64,000 nt of DNA from positions 1-64,000 of the forward strand of contig JAGWVA010000004.1 of assembly GCA_028875855.1 (NCBI GenBank). Direction: 5' to 3'. The translations under genes and the position numbers were made by a program. How positions within the stretch are numbered: the first letter of the stretch is position 1; every line of letters starts with the position of its first letter. Shown in pieces: positions 29,392 through 39,821 of the stretch. The DNA is from Paracoccaceae bacterium (lineage in GTDB: Bacteria; Pseudomonadota; Alphaproteobacteria; Rhodobacterales; Rhodobacteraceae). The notes below the pieces were generated by a model, which was not told the origin of the DNA, did not search any database, and saw nothing but the letters and a program-made list of their open reading frames with translations.

Positions 29392-32317
29392 GGGCGCGGC
29401 CTCCTGTCGGATCGAGGAACACCGGGTCGCAGACCTCGCAGAGCACGTCGGTCTTGCGCATGTGATCGACGAGGCGGATCGTCTCGCCATGCCGGGCGCG
29501 GCCGTTTCTCAGGAACGCCAGCCCCAGATGGCTGTCCAGCGTGGGCGACCAGCAGACCGAGGTGACATAGCCCTGGTCGTTCTCGCGCTTTGCCGCCTCG
29601 CCCTGCTTGAAGAGATGCGCGCCCGCGCCGATCGCCTTGCCGGGCGACAGGGGGCGCAGGCCCACGAGCTGGTCGCGGTCCGGCCCGATCATGCCGGGCC
29701 GCGCGGCGGCGGCCTTGCCGATGCAGTCCTTCTTTGCGCTGATCATCTTCTCGGCGCCGATGTCGAAGGCCGTCGTGCGGCCGTGGATCTCGGCGTGGGT
29801 GATGAGGCCCTTTTCGATGCGCAGGACGTTGAGCGCCTCCATCCCGTAGGCGCCGCCCCCCATCGTCTCGGCCCGCGCGACAAGGTCGCGGAAAAGCGCC
29901 GCGCCGTAGCGGGCGGGCACGGCCACCTCATAGGCATGCTCGCCAGAGAAGGAGATGCGGAAGAGCCGCCCCGCCACCCCGCCGACCCGGACGGGGCCAC
30001 AGGCCATGAAGGGCCAGTCCTCGGGCTTGAGCTTTTCGTCGAGGATCGAGTTCAGCAGGTCGCGCGACCGCGGGCCAGCGACCGCGAACTGCGCCCATTG
30101 CTCGGTGACCGAGATGAAGCGGACGTCCCAGTCGGGGTGCAGCGCCTGGTGGACGAATTCGAGATGCCGCATGACCAGCCCCGCCGCGGCGGTGGTGGTG
30201 GTCATCAGGTAGTGGTTTTCCCCAAGGCAGGCGGTGGTGCCGTCGTCCATCACGTGACCGTCTTCGCGCAGCATGAGCCCGTAGCGCACGCGCCCCGGCT
30301 TCAGCGTGGAGAAGGTGTTGGTATAGACGAGATCGAGGAAACGGCCCGCATCGGCACCCTGTATGTCGATCTTGCCCAGCGTCGAGACATCGCACACGCC
30401 CACGCGTTCGCGCACGAACTGCACCTCGCGGTCGCAGCTTTCGCGCCAGTTCGTCTCGCCCGGGCGGGGGAAGTAGGAGGGCCGATACCAGAGCCCCGCC
30501 TCGATCATCGGGGCGCCGCGTTCGACGCTGGCCGCGTGGCTGGTGGTGAAGCGTTGCGGCGCAAAGCCCGCGGCGCGTCCGCCCGCGCCCATCGCGGCGA
30601 TCGAGGTCGGCACGAAGGGCGGGCGGAAGGTCGTGGTGCCCGTCTCGGGGATCGCGCGGCCAGTGGCATCCGCCAGCACCGCCAGCGCGCCGACGTTCGA
30701 GTTCTTGCCCTGATCGGGCGCCATGCCCTGGGTCGTGTAGCGCTTCATGTGCTCGACGCTGGAGAAGTTCTCCTGCGCGGCAAGCTTCACGTCCTTCACC
30801 GTCACGTCGTTGGCAAAGTCGAGCCAGGCGCGCCTTGCGCCCTCCACCGCCCAGAGCGGATGGATCGCGTAGGTGCCGTCCTCGGCCTTCGGAAGGGCGA
30901 GGGTCGGGGCCTTGCGTCCGAGCGCGTCCAGGGCGGCAAGGGCCGCGCGCTGGCCGTCGGCAAGGCAGCCCGCGGTCGAAAAGACGCCCGCGGCCGCGCC
31001 GCAGGGGATCAGCCCGGGAACCGCGTTTTCCGCCGGCACGAAGGCCGCGATCTCGGGGTTCCAGACCGGGCGCCCGTTCATGTGGCAGGTCAGGTGGACC
31101 GTCGGGTTCCAGCCGCCCGAGACGGCAAGGCAGTCGGTTTCCACGCGCCGCTCGCCGTTCGCGTCGCGCACGCTGATCCATTCGAGGCCATGGCGGCCCT
31201 GCGTTCCGACGATGGTCGCGCCGCGATAGAGGCGGTAGTCTCCGGTCGTCGGCGCGTCGGCGCGGCTGTCGATCACGGCGGCAACCTGAACGCCCGCGGC
31301 GACCAGCACATCCGCCGTCTGCCGCGCGGTGTCGTTGTTGGCGAAGATCGTGACCTTGCGGCCCGGCGCCACGCCCCAGCGGTTGACGTAAGAGCGCACG
31401 GCCGAGGCGAGCATGATGCCGGGGCGGTCGTTGTCCTCGAAGGCGATCGGGCGTTCGAGGGCGCCCGCGGCCAGCACCGCGCGGCCCGCGACGATCCGCC
31501 AGAAGCATTCGCGCGGCCGCCCGGCGGGGTCGGCCAGGTGATGGGACACGCGTTCCAGCGCCGATAAGGTTCCGCCGTCATAGGCGCCCGTCACCGTGGT
31601 CCGCGTCATCAGGCGCACGTTCGGCAGGCCCCGCAACTCGGCCAGAACGCCGCTCGCCCAAGCCAGCCCCTCCTGTCCGTCGATCTCGCCCGCATCCGAC
31701 AGAAGGCGCCCGCCCATGCGGCTGTCTTCCTCGGCAAGGATCACCTCGGCGCCCGCGCGCGCGGCTGTCAGCGCCGCCATCAGCCCGGCGGGGCCCGAGC
31801 CGATCACCAGCACGTCGCAGAAGGCAAAGGCTTTTTCGTAAAGCGCCTCGTCATGCTTGCCCGAAAGCTTGCCAAGGCCCGCCGCGCGGCGGATCGCGGG
31901 TTCGTAGATCGTCTCCCAGAAGGCGCGGGGCCACATGAAGGTCTTGTAGTAGAAGCCCGCGCCGAAGAAGGGCGACATCAGGTCGTTCACCGCCAGCAGG
32001 TCGCGTTTCAGCGAGGGGAAGCGGTTCTGGCTGCGCGCGGCCAGGCCCTCGTAAAGCTCCTGCACGGTGGCGCGTGTGTTGGGGGTCTGCTGGCCGCCCG
32101 CCTCCAGCACCTCGACCAGCGCGTTCGGCTCTTCCGAGCCCGCGGTCAGGATGCCGCGCGGGCGGTGATACTTGAAGCTGCGCCCAACCAGCCGCACGCC
32201 GTTGGCCAGCAGCGCCGAGGCGAGCGTGTCGCCGGCGAAGCCCGTGTACTGCGTGCCGTCGAAGCGGAAGGCCAGCGGCTTCGTGCGGTCGATCAGGCCC
32301 TTGCCCTGAAGCCTCAT
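29384..32317 (-). CDS. soxA: Sarcosine oxidase alpha subunit
   Basis: 977 aa; FAD/NAD domain VLVIGSGPAGLMAALTAARAGAEVILAEED, C-terminal GcvT domain. Confidence 0.96.
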   Translation of the reverse strand: MRLQGKGLIDRTKPLAFRFDGTQYTGFAGDTLASALLANGVRLVGRSFKYHRPRGILTAGSEEPNALVEVLEAGGQQTPNTRATVQELYEGLAARSQNRFPSLKRDLLAVNDLMSPFFGAGFYYKTFMWPRAFWETIYEPAIRRAAGLGKLSGKHDEALYEKAFAFCDVLVIGSGPAGLMAALTAARAGAEVILAEEDSRMGGRLLSDAGEIDGQEGLAWASGVLAELRGLPNVRLMTRTTVTGAYDGGTLSALERVSHHLADPAGRPRECFWRIVAGRAVLAAGALERPIAFEDNDRPGIMLASAVRSYVNRWGVAPGRKVTIFANNDTARQTADVLVAAGVQVAAVIDSRADAPTTGDYRLYRGATIVGTQGRHGLEWISVRDANGERRVETDCLAVSGGWNPTVHLTCHMNGRPVWNPEIAAFVPAENAVPGLIPCGAAAGVFSTAGCLADGQRAALAALDALGRKAPTLALPKAEDGTYAIHPLWAVEGARRAWLDFANDVTVKDVKLAAQENFSSVEHMKRYTTQGMAPDQGKNSNVGALAVLADATGRAIPETGTTTFRPPFVPTSIAAMGAGGRAAGFAPQRFTTSHAASVERGAPMIEAGLWYRPSYFPRPGETNWRESCDREVQFVRERVGVCDVSTLGKIDIQGADAGRFLDLVYTNTFSTLKPGRVRYGLMLREDGHVMDDGTTACLGENHYLMTTTTAAAGLVMRHLEFVHQALHPDWDVRFISVTEQWAQFAVAGPRSRDLLNSILDEKLKPEDWPFMACGPVRVGGVAGRLFRISFSGEHAYEVAVPARYGAALFRDLVARAETMGGGAYGMEALNVLRIEKGLITHAEIHGRTTAFDIGAEKMISAKKDCIGKAAAARPGMIGPDRDQLVGLRPLSPGKAIGAGAHLFKQGEAAKRENDQGYVTSVCWSPTLDSHLGLAFLRNGRARHGETIRLVDHMRKTDVLCEVCDPVFLDPTGGRARG

Positions 32318-32583
32318 TTCGCGGCCTCCTTCTCGCTGGCGAGCCGGACCGAGATCACCTCATGGGTCACGGTGTTGCGGGTCACGACCAGCCAGGCCGA
32401 ACAGCCCATCTCGTGGTGCCACAGGTCGCGCGTCACCCCGGCGGGGTTGTCGCGCAGGTGGAGGTAGGCGTCCCACGCTTCGGGCGGGGCGCCTTCCTCG
32501 GGACGGCGGAGGTAGTCGTCCGCGCCGTAATAATAGAATTCGCGCCGGTCGCGGGGGCCGCAGAGGGGGCAGGGGATGCGCAT
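32314..32583 (-). CDS. soxD: Sarcosine oxidase delta subunit
   Basis: 89 aa MRIPCPLCGPRDRREFYYYGADDYLRRPEEGA; Zn-finger cysteines. Confidence 0.95.
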   Translation of the reverse strand: MRIPCPLCGPRDRREFYYYGADDYLRRPEEGAPPEAWDAYLHLRDNPAGVTRDLWHHEMGCSAWLVVTRNTVTHEVISVRLASEKEAAK

Positions 32584-32593
32584 CTGGGCCTCC

Positions 32594-33844
32594 TCAGTGC
32601 AGGTTGTGCTGACTGCCGGTGCCTTCTTCGTCCAGAAGATGGCCGGTCAGGAAGCGGTTCAGGCGGAAGCGGCGGGCCACCGCATGGCTTTCGCCGGTGG
32701 CCATCAGATGCGCCATGCACCAGCCCGAGGCCGGCACGGCCTTGAAGCCGCCGTAGTTCCAGCCGCAGTCGATGAACAGCCCGTCGATGTCCGTCTTGTC
32801 GATGATCGGGCTGCCGTCGGGCGTCATGTCCATGATGCCGCCCCAACTGCGCAGAACCTTGGCGCGCCCGATCATCGGCATCAACGTCATGCCCGCCTCC
32901 ATCACATGTTCCACCATCGGCAGGTTTCCCCGGCTGGCGTAGGAGGCGTAGAAGTCGATGTCGCCCCCGAAGACGAGGCCGCCCTTGTCCGACTGGCTGA
33001 TGTAGAAATGCCCCATGCCGAAGCTGATGACATGGTCGATGACGGGCTTCAGCCCTTCGGTCACGAAGGCCTGCAAGACGTGGCTTTCGATCGGCAGCCG
33101 CATCCCGGCCATCGCCGCCACCTGACCCGAGCGGCCGGCGACGAGGATGCCGACCTTTCTGGCGCGGATCGCCCCGCGCGTGGTCTGCACGCCCGTGACG
33201 CGGCCGTTCTCGATGTCGATGCCGGTCACCTCGCAGTTCTGGATCAGGTCCACCCCGCGCCGGTCGGCGCCCCGCGCATAGCCCCAGGCCACCGCGTCGT
33301 GGCGCGCCGTGCCGCCGCGCGGATGCAGAAGCCCGCCGTAGATCGGAAAGCGGGTCTGCTCGAAGTCGAGATAGGGCAGCAGTTCGCGCACGCCGTCGCG
33401 GTCCAGCAGGATCGCATCGTCGCCCTGATTGACCATGGAATTGCCGCGCCGGGCAAAGGCGTCGCGCTGGCCGTCGGAATGGAACAGGTTGATGAGCCCG
33501 CGCTGCGAATGCATCACGTTGTAGTTCAGCTCCGCCTCCAGCCCCTCCCAGAGCTTGAGCGAATGGCTGTAGAATTCCGAGTTGCCGGGAAGGAAGTAGT
33601 TCGCGCGCACGATGGTGGTGTTGCGCCCCACGTTGCCGCCGCCGAGGTAGCCCTTTTCCAGCACCGCGATGTTGCGCATCCCGTGGTTCCTGGCGAGGTA
33701 ATAGGCCGTCGAAAGCCCGTGCCCGCCGCCGCCGATGATGATGGCGTCGTATTCGGCCTTCGGCTCGGGATTGCGCCAGGCAGGCCGCCAGCCCTTGTTG
33801 CCGAACAGCCCCTCGGTGATGACCTTCAGGCCCGAATAGCGCAT
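32594..33844 (-). CDS. soxB: Sarcosine oxidase beta subunit
   Basis: 416 aa MRYSGLKVITEGLFGNKGWRPAWRNPEPKAEYDAIIIGGGGHGLSTAYYLARNHG. Confidence 0.96.
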   Translation of the reverse strand: MRYSGLKVITEGLFGNKGWRPAWRNPEPKAEYDAIIIGGGGHGLSTAYYLARNHGMRNIAVLEKGYLGGGNVGRNTTIVRANYFLPGNSEFYSHSLKLWEGLEAELNYNVMHSQRGLINLFHSDGQRDAFARRGNSMVNQGDDAILLDRDGVRELLPYLDFEQTRFPIYGGLLHPRGGTARHDAVAWGYARGADRRGVDLIQNCEVTGIDIENGRVTGVQTTRGAIRARKVGILVAGRSGQVAAMAGMRLPIESHVLQAFVTEGLKPVIDHVISFGMGHFYISQSDKGGLVFGGDIDFYASYASRGNLPMVEHVMEAGMTLMPMIGRAKVLRSWGGIMDMTPDGSPIIDKTDIDGLFIDCGWNYGGFKAVPASGWCMAHLMATGESHAVARRFRLNRFLTGHLLDEEGTGSQHNLH

Positions 33845-33959
33845 CCGCCCGCTCCTTCCCGCTCCGGTCCGAGTGAACCGGGATTGCTTCGGATTTACAA
33901 GGGGTCAGCGCGCGCGGTGCGCCTGCGCGCGACAGAAATGGTCGCTTTTGCCGCGCGGC

Positions 33960-35054
33960 TCAAGAAGCGGTCGGGTCGGCATAATCGTGCAGCCCGCCTT
34001 GCCAGTCGCGTACGCGGTAAAGGCCGGGCGTACCGGTCGGCGTGATGTGGTCCGCCGTCACCGGGACCTTGCCATAGCCCCCGGGAATGTCGAGCACATA
34101 GGTGGGGATCGCAATCCCCGACAGCCGTCCCCGCAGCGCCGCCATCAGCGCCTGCCCGGCGGCGATGGTGGTGCGGAAATGGCCCGTGCCGCGGGCAAGG
34201 TCGCAATGGTGCAGGTAGTAGGGCTTCACCCGCGCAGCCGTCAGCGTGCGAAAGAGCGTGGCCAGCGTGTCGGCATCGTCGTTGATCCCCTTCAGCAGCA
34301 CCGATTGCGACAGAAGCGGAATGCCGGCCTGCGCAAGCCGGGCCAGAGCCTCGCGCGCGGCGGCCGTCAGTTCCTGTGCGTGGTTCGTGTGGACGACGAC
34401 GAAGGTCGCGGGATGGCGCGCCAGCGCGGCAGTCATCTCTGCCGTGATCCGCTGGGGCGCCACCACCGGCACCCGGCTGTGCAGGCGGATCACGTCGAGA
34501 TGCGGGATGGCGGCGAGATCGCCCATCAGGGCATTCAGCCGACGCGGCGAGAGCGTCATCGGATCGCCCCCGGTCAGGATCACCTCGCGCACGGCGGGGG
34601 TGGCGGCGATATAGGCCAGCGCCTCGGTCAGGGCTGCCGGTGACAGGGGCCCGTCCGCGCCGACGGTTTCCCGGCGAAAGCAGAAGCGGCAATAGACGTC
34701 GCAGGTCTGGGTGACATGCAGGATGACGCGGTCCGGATAGCGATGCGTGAGCCCCGGCACGGGGCTGTGCACCCGGTCGCCGATCGGGTCGGTCCGCTCT
34801 TCCGGGCGGGTGATGCGTTCTGCCGCCGTCGGCACGAATTGCGCGACAACCGGATCGCCGGGACCGTTGCCCATCGCGTGGTGCATTTCGGGCGTCACGC
34901 GGATGCGGAAGTCCCGGGCAACCGCCATCAGGACCTCGCGCGCCGCAGCGGGTGCGAGGCCCGCGCGGATCAGGTCGTCGGGGCTGGTCAGGGCAGGATC
35001 GGTCACGTGGCGCGCGGTTCTGGGTCGGGCGATGGGCTTATGCGAGGGGCGCAC
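33960..35054 (-). CDS. Lysine 2,3-aminomutase-like radical SAM protein (KamA/EpmB family)
   Basis: 364 aa; VTQTCDVYCRFCFRRE CxxxCxxC, VILTGGDPMTLS. Confidence 0.9.
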   Translation of the reverse strand: MRPSHKPIARPRTARHVTDPALTSPDDLIRAGLAPAAAREVLMAVARDFRIRVTPEMHHAMGNGPGDPVVAQFVPTAAERITRPEERTDPIGDRVHSPVPGLTHRYPDRVILHVTQTCDVYCRFCFRRETVGADGPLSPAALTEALAYIAATPAVREVILTGGDPMTLSPRRLNALMGDLAAIPHLDVIRLHSRVPVVAPQRITAEMTAALARHPATFVVVHTNHAQELTAAAREALARLAQAGIPLLSQSVLLKGINDDADTLATLFRTLTAARVKPYYLHHCDLARGTGHFRTTIAAGQALMAALRGRLSGIAIPTYVLDIPGGYGKVPVTADHITPTGTPGLYRVRDWQGGLHDYADPTAS

Positions 35055-35096
35055 CCGGTTTGCAAGGGGCGCCCACCGCCCGCCGCGCCGGAGGGC

Positions 35097-35131
35097 GTTC
35101 GCCGAAAGTCCGTTACGGTCCTTCGGCGAAC
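35097..35131. terminator. Hairpin downstream of gdhA
   Basis: gttcgccgaa ... ttcggcgaac 10-bp perfect inverted repeat just past the gdhA stop; no clear T-run. Confidence 0.45.
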
Positions 35132-35137
35132 GTCGGG

Positions 35138-36571
35138 TCAGAGCCCCTTGGAACGGTAGCTGTTCGCCACCCGGTCGATCGCCACGATATAGGCCGCGAC
35201 CCGCAGGTCGGTCACGTCCGCGCGGCCGTGCCAGATCTCGCGCATCGACTGGTAGGCCGAGCGCATCGTGTCGTCGAGGCCCGAGCGCACCAGTTCAAGC
35301 TCGTCCGCGCCGCGCAGGTAGCGTTCCTTGAACCCGGGCGAGAGCGTCCAGCCCAGCCCCTTGTCGGCCGAGAGCCGTTCCAGCTCGTCGATCAGAAGCT
35401 GGTGACGCGACTCTTCCTGCCGCCGCTGCATCCGGCCAAAGCGGATGTGGCTGAGGTTCTTGACCCATTCGAAGTAGCTCACCGTCACGCCGCCCGCGTT
35501 GGCGAACATGTCGGGGATGATGATCGTGCCCTTCTTGCGCAGAATCTCGTCCGCGCCGAAGGTGATCGGGCCGTTGGCCGCCTCGATGATGAGCGGCGCC
35601 TTGATCCGGTCGGCGTTGTGCAGGTTGATGACGCCTTCCATCGCGGCCGGGATCAGGATGTCGCAATCCGCTTCCAGAAGAACGGCGCCGTTCTCGACAA
35701 AGGTCGCCTCGGGGTAGTCCTTCACGCCGCCCCCGTGCCGGTCCATCCACTGGCGCACCGCCTCGACGTCGAGGCCCTTCTCGTCCCAGAGGCCCCCGTC
35801 GCGTTCGATGATGCCGACGATCCGGCAGCCGCTTTCGGCCGACAGAAGACTGGCCGCGTGATAGCCCACGTTGCCGAGGCCCTGAACGACGACGGTCTTG
35901 CCGTCGAGATCGCCCTGCAGGCCGCAGGCCGCGCGTTCCTCGGGATGGCGGAAATATTCCATCAGCGCGTATTGCACGCCCCGGCCCGTCGCCTCGACCC
36001 GGCCATGGATGCCCCCGCCCGAGATCGGCTTGCCCGTCACGCAGGCGGGCGCGTTGATGTCGGTGGTGTGCATCCGGCTGTATTGATCCACGATCCACGC
36101 CATCTCGCGCTCGCCCGTGCCCATGTCGGGGGCGGGGACGTTCTGGCTGGGGTTGATGAGGTCGCGCTTGATCAGTTCATAGGCAAAGCGCCGGGTGATC
36201 TGTTCGAGCTCGTGCACCTCCCATTCGCGCGGATCGATGCACAGACCTCCCTTCGAGCCGCCAAAGGGCGCCTCGACCAGAGCGCATTTGTAGGTCATCA
36301 GCGCGGCCAGCGCCTCCACCTCGTCCTGATTGACGTTGGGCGCGTAGCGGATGCCGCCCTTCACGGGCTCCATGTGCTCGGAATGGACCGACCGATAGCC
36401 GGTAAACGTCTCGATCTTGCCCCGGAGCCGCACGCCGAAGCGCACGGTGTAGGTCGAATTGCAGACGCGGATCTTTTCTTCCAGACCCGGCGACAGGTCC
36501 ATGAGCGCGACGGCGCGGTTGAACATCATGTCCACCGACTCCCGGAAGGTCGGTTCGCCCATTGCTGACAT
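35138..36571 (-). CDS. gdhA: Glutamate dehydrogenase (Glu/Leu/Phe/Val family)
   Basis: Start MSAMGEPTFRESVDMMFNRAV; GGIRYAPNVNQDEVEALAALMTYKCALVEAPFGGSKGG. Confidence 0.93.
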   Translation of the reverse strand: MSAMGEPTFRESVDMMFNRAVALMDLSPGLEEKIRVCNSTYTVRFGVRLRGKIETFTGYRSVHSEHMEPVKGGIRYAPNVNQDEVEALAALMTYKCALVEAPFGGSKGGLCIDPREWEVHELEQITRRFAYELIKRDLINPSQNVPAPDMGTGEREMAWIVDQYSRMHTTDINAPACVTGKPISGGGIHGRVEATGRGVQYALMEYFRHPEERAACGLQGDLDGKTVVVQGLGNVGYHAASLLSAESGCRIVGIIERDGGLWDEKGLDVEAVRQWMDRHGGGVKDYPEATFVENGAVLLEADCDILIPAAMEGVINLHNADRIKAPLIIEAANGPITFGADEILRKKGTIIIPDMFANAGGVTVSYFEWVKNLSHIRFGRMQRRQEESRHQLLIDELERLSADKGLGWTLSPGFKERYLRGADELELVRSGLDDTMRSAYQSMREIWHGRADVTDLRVAAYIVAIDRVANSYRSKGL

Positions 36572-36961
36572 TGGTCTTCTCTCCCCTTGGCGGACCGTTC
36601 CGGTCCATTTTGCGGACCGCGCGGGTCTTGGCTGCGGGTCCTGGGGGGACCATACGCCCGATGGCGTCGAGGTGTGTCGCTTTTTCCTGATCCGGGGCAT
36701 CACGAATCATGAATTGTCGTTGCAATTCAGGGTTGCATGTCGTCCGGGGGGTGCACTTTATTGTTTCATCAAGGGCGACACTGACCCCGAAGCGGGCGCG
36801 ATTTCCCCTTTGTGACAACCTAAAACCGGAATGTCTCCGGCAGCCCGCCACACTTTTGCCTCAGGCCCTACCGTATATGAACCATCGATAACTGCCGCAA
36901 TCACGGCCCTGCATGGCTTTTCTGGGTCAGTGCGGCACGTGGCCGATGCGTCAGATGGAGT

Positions 36962-38617
36962 GTGCAGATCATGGGTATGTGTGAAGACGACAAGCGGCGC
37001 GCGCCGGGGCTTCGGACCACTTTCGGCAAATTCCTCCGCGAGGAGGATGGCTCTCTTGTCATGTTCGGCCTCTATGCGGGCGTGCTGTGTCTGATGCTTG
37101 GCGGCATTGCCGTGGACGTGATGCATTACGAAGCCGTGCGGACGCGCATCCAGAACACCGCGGATACGGCGACGCTGGCGGCGGCAAACCTCGATCAGAC
37201 GCTCGATCCCAAGGCGGTGGTGGACGACTATTTCGCCAAGGCGGGCATGACGCAGTATCTGAAGTCGGTCACCGTGACCTCGACGATGAACGCGCGTCAG
37301 GTGGATGTGTCCGCCTCGGCCTCGGTGCCGACGATCTTCATGCAAATGGACGGCATCAAGACGCTGACCTCGAGCAACCAGAGCACCGCGATGCAGAGCA
37401 TCGGCAACGTCGAGATCGCTCTGGCGCTCGACAACTCCGGCTCGATGAACGAACAGGCCGGGTCGGGGACGCCGACGACGGTCTGCACGACCAAGCACAG
37501 CAAGAAATACGGAACGAGCTATCAGAGCTGCCACACGACCTATGTTTACACGACAAAGATCCAGGCGCTGAAGGATGCCGCGAACCAGTTCGTGGACACG
37601 ATCTACGGTCAGGCGAATTCCGATACGGTGACGATGTCGATCGTGCCCTATGACGCGCATGTCAACGTCGGGCCGGACCTCATGGCCTATCTGAACGTGG
37701 CGCCGTCCGACTATGCCTCGCCCACGATGTGCATCGATGAAAACGGGCTCGATTTCTCGACCACCAAGATCGATGCGACGCAGACGTTCAACCGGTTCCC
37801 GAATTTCCAGGACGGCTACTACTATCCGGGGCCTGAAGTCTGCGATTCCAGCAGCAACCGCAACAGCATCGTCTTCTCGAGCAACCCGACGGCGCTGCAT
37901 ACCGCCATCAACGCGATGTATGCCAACGGCAACACCTCGATCGATCTTGCGACCAAATGGGCCGCGGCGACGCTTGATCCCGGCTTCCAGCCTGTCGTGA
38001 GCAAGATGATCGCCGCCGGCAAGCTGAGTTCCAGCTACGCGGGCCGTCCCGCGGCGTTCGGCGATCACAACTTCATGAAGGTTCTGATCGTGATGACCGA
38101 CGGCGACAACACGCTGCGCGAGAACCTTGCCCCGGCCTATCAAACCGGCCCGTCGCAGGTCTGGTATGACAGCCAGGGCGGGTATTCCTACTACGACCCC
38201 TCCTATAACCAGTATTACTCGGTGTCGCGCGGTTACTGGGCTTCGAAACCCTACGGCTCGAACCCCAAACAGCTCAGCTATCCGCAGCTGTGGGGGCAGA
38301 TGTCGGTTTACAGCTACGCCGCAAACATCGTCTATCCCGCACTTGGCTACGCCGGCTTCGCCAACGCCTACAACTCGGCCATCATCGCCACCGATACGCC
38401 GCAGGAAAACGCCAACCTGCAAAGCGTCTGCTCGGCTGCGAAGAACCAGGGCGTGCTTGTTTACACCATCGGGTTCCAGACGGACGCGCCGGGCGCTGCG
38501 CAGTTGCAGCAATGCGCGACGAACAGCTCGTTCTACTTCGACGCGCAGGGAACGAACATCACCTCGGTCTTCTCGAAGATCGCGGCAAGCATCCAGCACC
38601 TGAGGCTGACCCAATGA
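36962..38617 (+). CDS. TadG-like pilus assembly protein with vWA domain
   Basis: ~551 aa (start may be MGMCEDDKRR); N-term DGSLVMFGLYAGVLCLMLGGIAVDVMHYEAVRTRIQNTADTATLAAA; VEIALALDNSGSM MIDAS. Confidence 0.88.
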   Translation: MQIMGMCEDDKRRAPGLRTTFGKFLREEDGSLVMFGLYAGVLCLMLGGIAVDVMHYEAVRTRIQNTADTATLAAANLDQTLDPKAVVDDYFAKAGMTQYLKSVTVTSTMNARQVDVSASASVPTIFMQMDGIKTLTSSNQSTAMQSIGNVEIALALDNSGSMNEQAGSGTPTTVCTTKHSKKYGTSYQSCHTTYVYTTKIQALKDAANQFVDTIYGQANSDTVTMSIVPYDAHVNVGPDLMAYLNVAPSDYASPTMCIDENGLDFSTTKIDATQTFNRFPNFQDGYYYPGPEVCDSSSNRNSIVFSSNPTALHTAINAMYANGNTSIDLATKWAAATLDPGFQPVVSKMIAAGKLSSSYAGRPAAFGDHNFMKVLIVMTDGDNTLRENLAPAYQTGPSQVWYDSQGGYSYYDPSYNQYYSVSRGYWASKPYGSNPKQLSYPQLWGQMSVYSYAANIVYPALGYAGFANAYNSAIIATDTPQENANLQSVCSAAKNQGVLVYTIGFQTDAPGAAQLQQCATNSSFYFDAQGTNITSVFSKIAASIQHLRLTQ

Positions 38618-39159
38618 CCCGCCCGCTTTCCATCCTTCGGAATGGCCTCCGGCGATTCTGGCGTGCAACGGAAGGCACCGCCACGGTCGAATTCGTCGTC
38701 GTCTTCCCCGTCATCATGATGCTGCTGTTCCAGAGCATGGAAGCAAGCTGGATCATGGTGCGCCAGACGATGCTGGACCGCGCGGTGGACCTGACCGTCC
38801 GCGACCTGCGCCTTGGCCACCTGCCCAACCCGACGAACGACAGCCTGCGCCAGCACATCTGCAGCCTCACGACGGGGATCGCCAACTGCGACAGTTCGCT
38901 GATGATCGAGTTGAAGCCGCTCGACACCACGACCTTCGCCTTGCCCTCGACCAACGCGCCCTGCGTTGACCGGACGGCCAAGATCCAGCCGGTGACGACG
39001 GTCCAGCAGGGTGTTGGCGACAACCTCATGCTGATCCGCGTCTGCGCGGTGGTCGATCTCATGTTCCCGGGCACCGGGCTTGGCCTGAAACTGCCCAAGG
39101 ATGCCTCGGGGGGCCTCGACCTCATCGCGACGTCCGCCTTTGTCAACGAACCGAGTTGA
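38614..39159 (+). CDS. TadE-like pilus assembly protein
   Basis: MTRPLSILRNGLRRFWRATEGTATVEFVVVFPVIMMLLF; ATGA overlap with TadG-like gene. Confidence 0.87.
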   Translation: MTRPLSILRNGLRRFWRATEGTATVEFVVVFPVIMMLLFQSMEASWIMVRQTMLDRAVDLTVRDLRLGHLPNPTNDSLRQHICSLTTGIANCDSSLMIELKPLDTTTFALPSTNAPCVDRTAKIQPVTTVQQGVGDNLMLIRVCAVVDLMFPGTGLGLKLPKDASGGLDLIATSAFVNEPS

Positions 39160-39162
39160 GCC

Positions 39163-39726
39163 ATGCGTATCCTTGTCGAACGTCTGAAAGCCTTCTGGTC
39201 GGACACGCGCGCAGCCGTCACGGCCGAAGCGTTGATCGTGCTGCCCTTCATGATCTGGGCGCATCTGGGGACCTACGAATATTTCAACGTCTTCAATGCG
39301 ATCGCCACGAACGCAAAGGCGACCTACACGCTGGCCGACATCATCTCGCGGCAAAGCGGGACACTGACGCCGACGATGATCGACGAGATGAACAACCTCT
39401 ACACCTATCTCAACCGCAGCCCGACCGGCGCCTGGACGCGGGTGACCTGCGTGTCATGGGACCCGAACGCGGGTACGGCGGGGCAGTATTACGTGATGTG
39501 GTCCTATGCCACCGGCAGCCATCTCGCGCTGACGGACGACACGATCCAGACCTATGCGCCGAAGCTGCCGACCATCACCGAGGGCGATACGCTGATCATG
39601 GTGGAAACCCACATGACCTATGTCTCGACCTTCAGCGTGCCCGGCGTGGGCGCGTCCGAGGACTTGAACCAGATGGTCATCACCCGTCCGCGGATCAGTC
39701 CGCAGGTGGCTTTCTCGGCGTCCTGA
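39163..39726 (+). CDS. TadE-like pilus assembly protein (second copy)
   Basis: 187 aa MRILVERLKAFWSDTRAAVTAEALIVLPFMIWAHLGTYEYF. Confidence 0.82.
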   Translation: MRILVERLKAFWSDTRAAVTAEALIVLPFMIWAHLGTYEYFNVFNAIATNAKATYTLADIISRQSGTLTPTMIDEMNNLYTYLNRSPTGAWTRVTCVSWDPNAGTAGQYYVMWSYATGSHLALTDDTIQTYAPKLPTITEGDTLIMVETHMTYVSTFSVPGVGASEDLNQMVITRPRISPQVAFSAS

Positions 39727-39821
39727 CGCCCAGTGTGCCGTGGCGCACAGGGCGCGCGCGGCGGCAGGGCATTGCGCGACAAGGACAGCGGTCTAATTTC
39801 GGTGGCGAAAGGAGACCGCAC

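Noticed and set aside
29183-31567. 794-aa plus-strand ORF
   Set aside because: Antisense to soxA/soxG; Arg/Gly/His/Val-rich spurious frame
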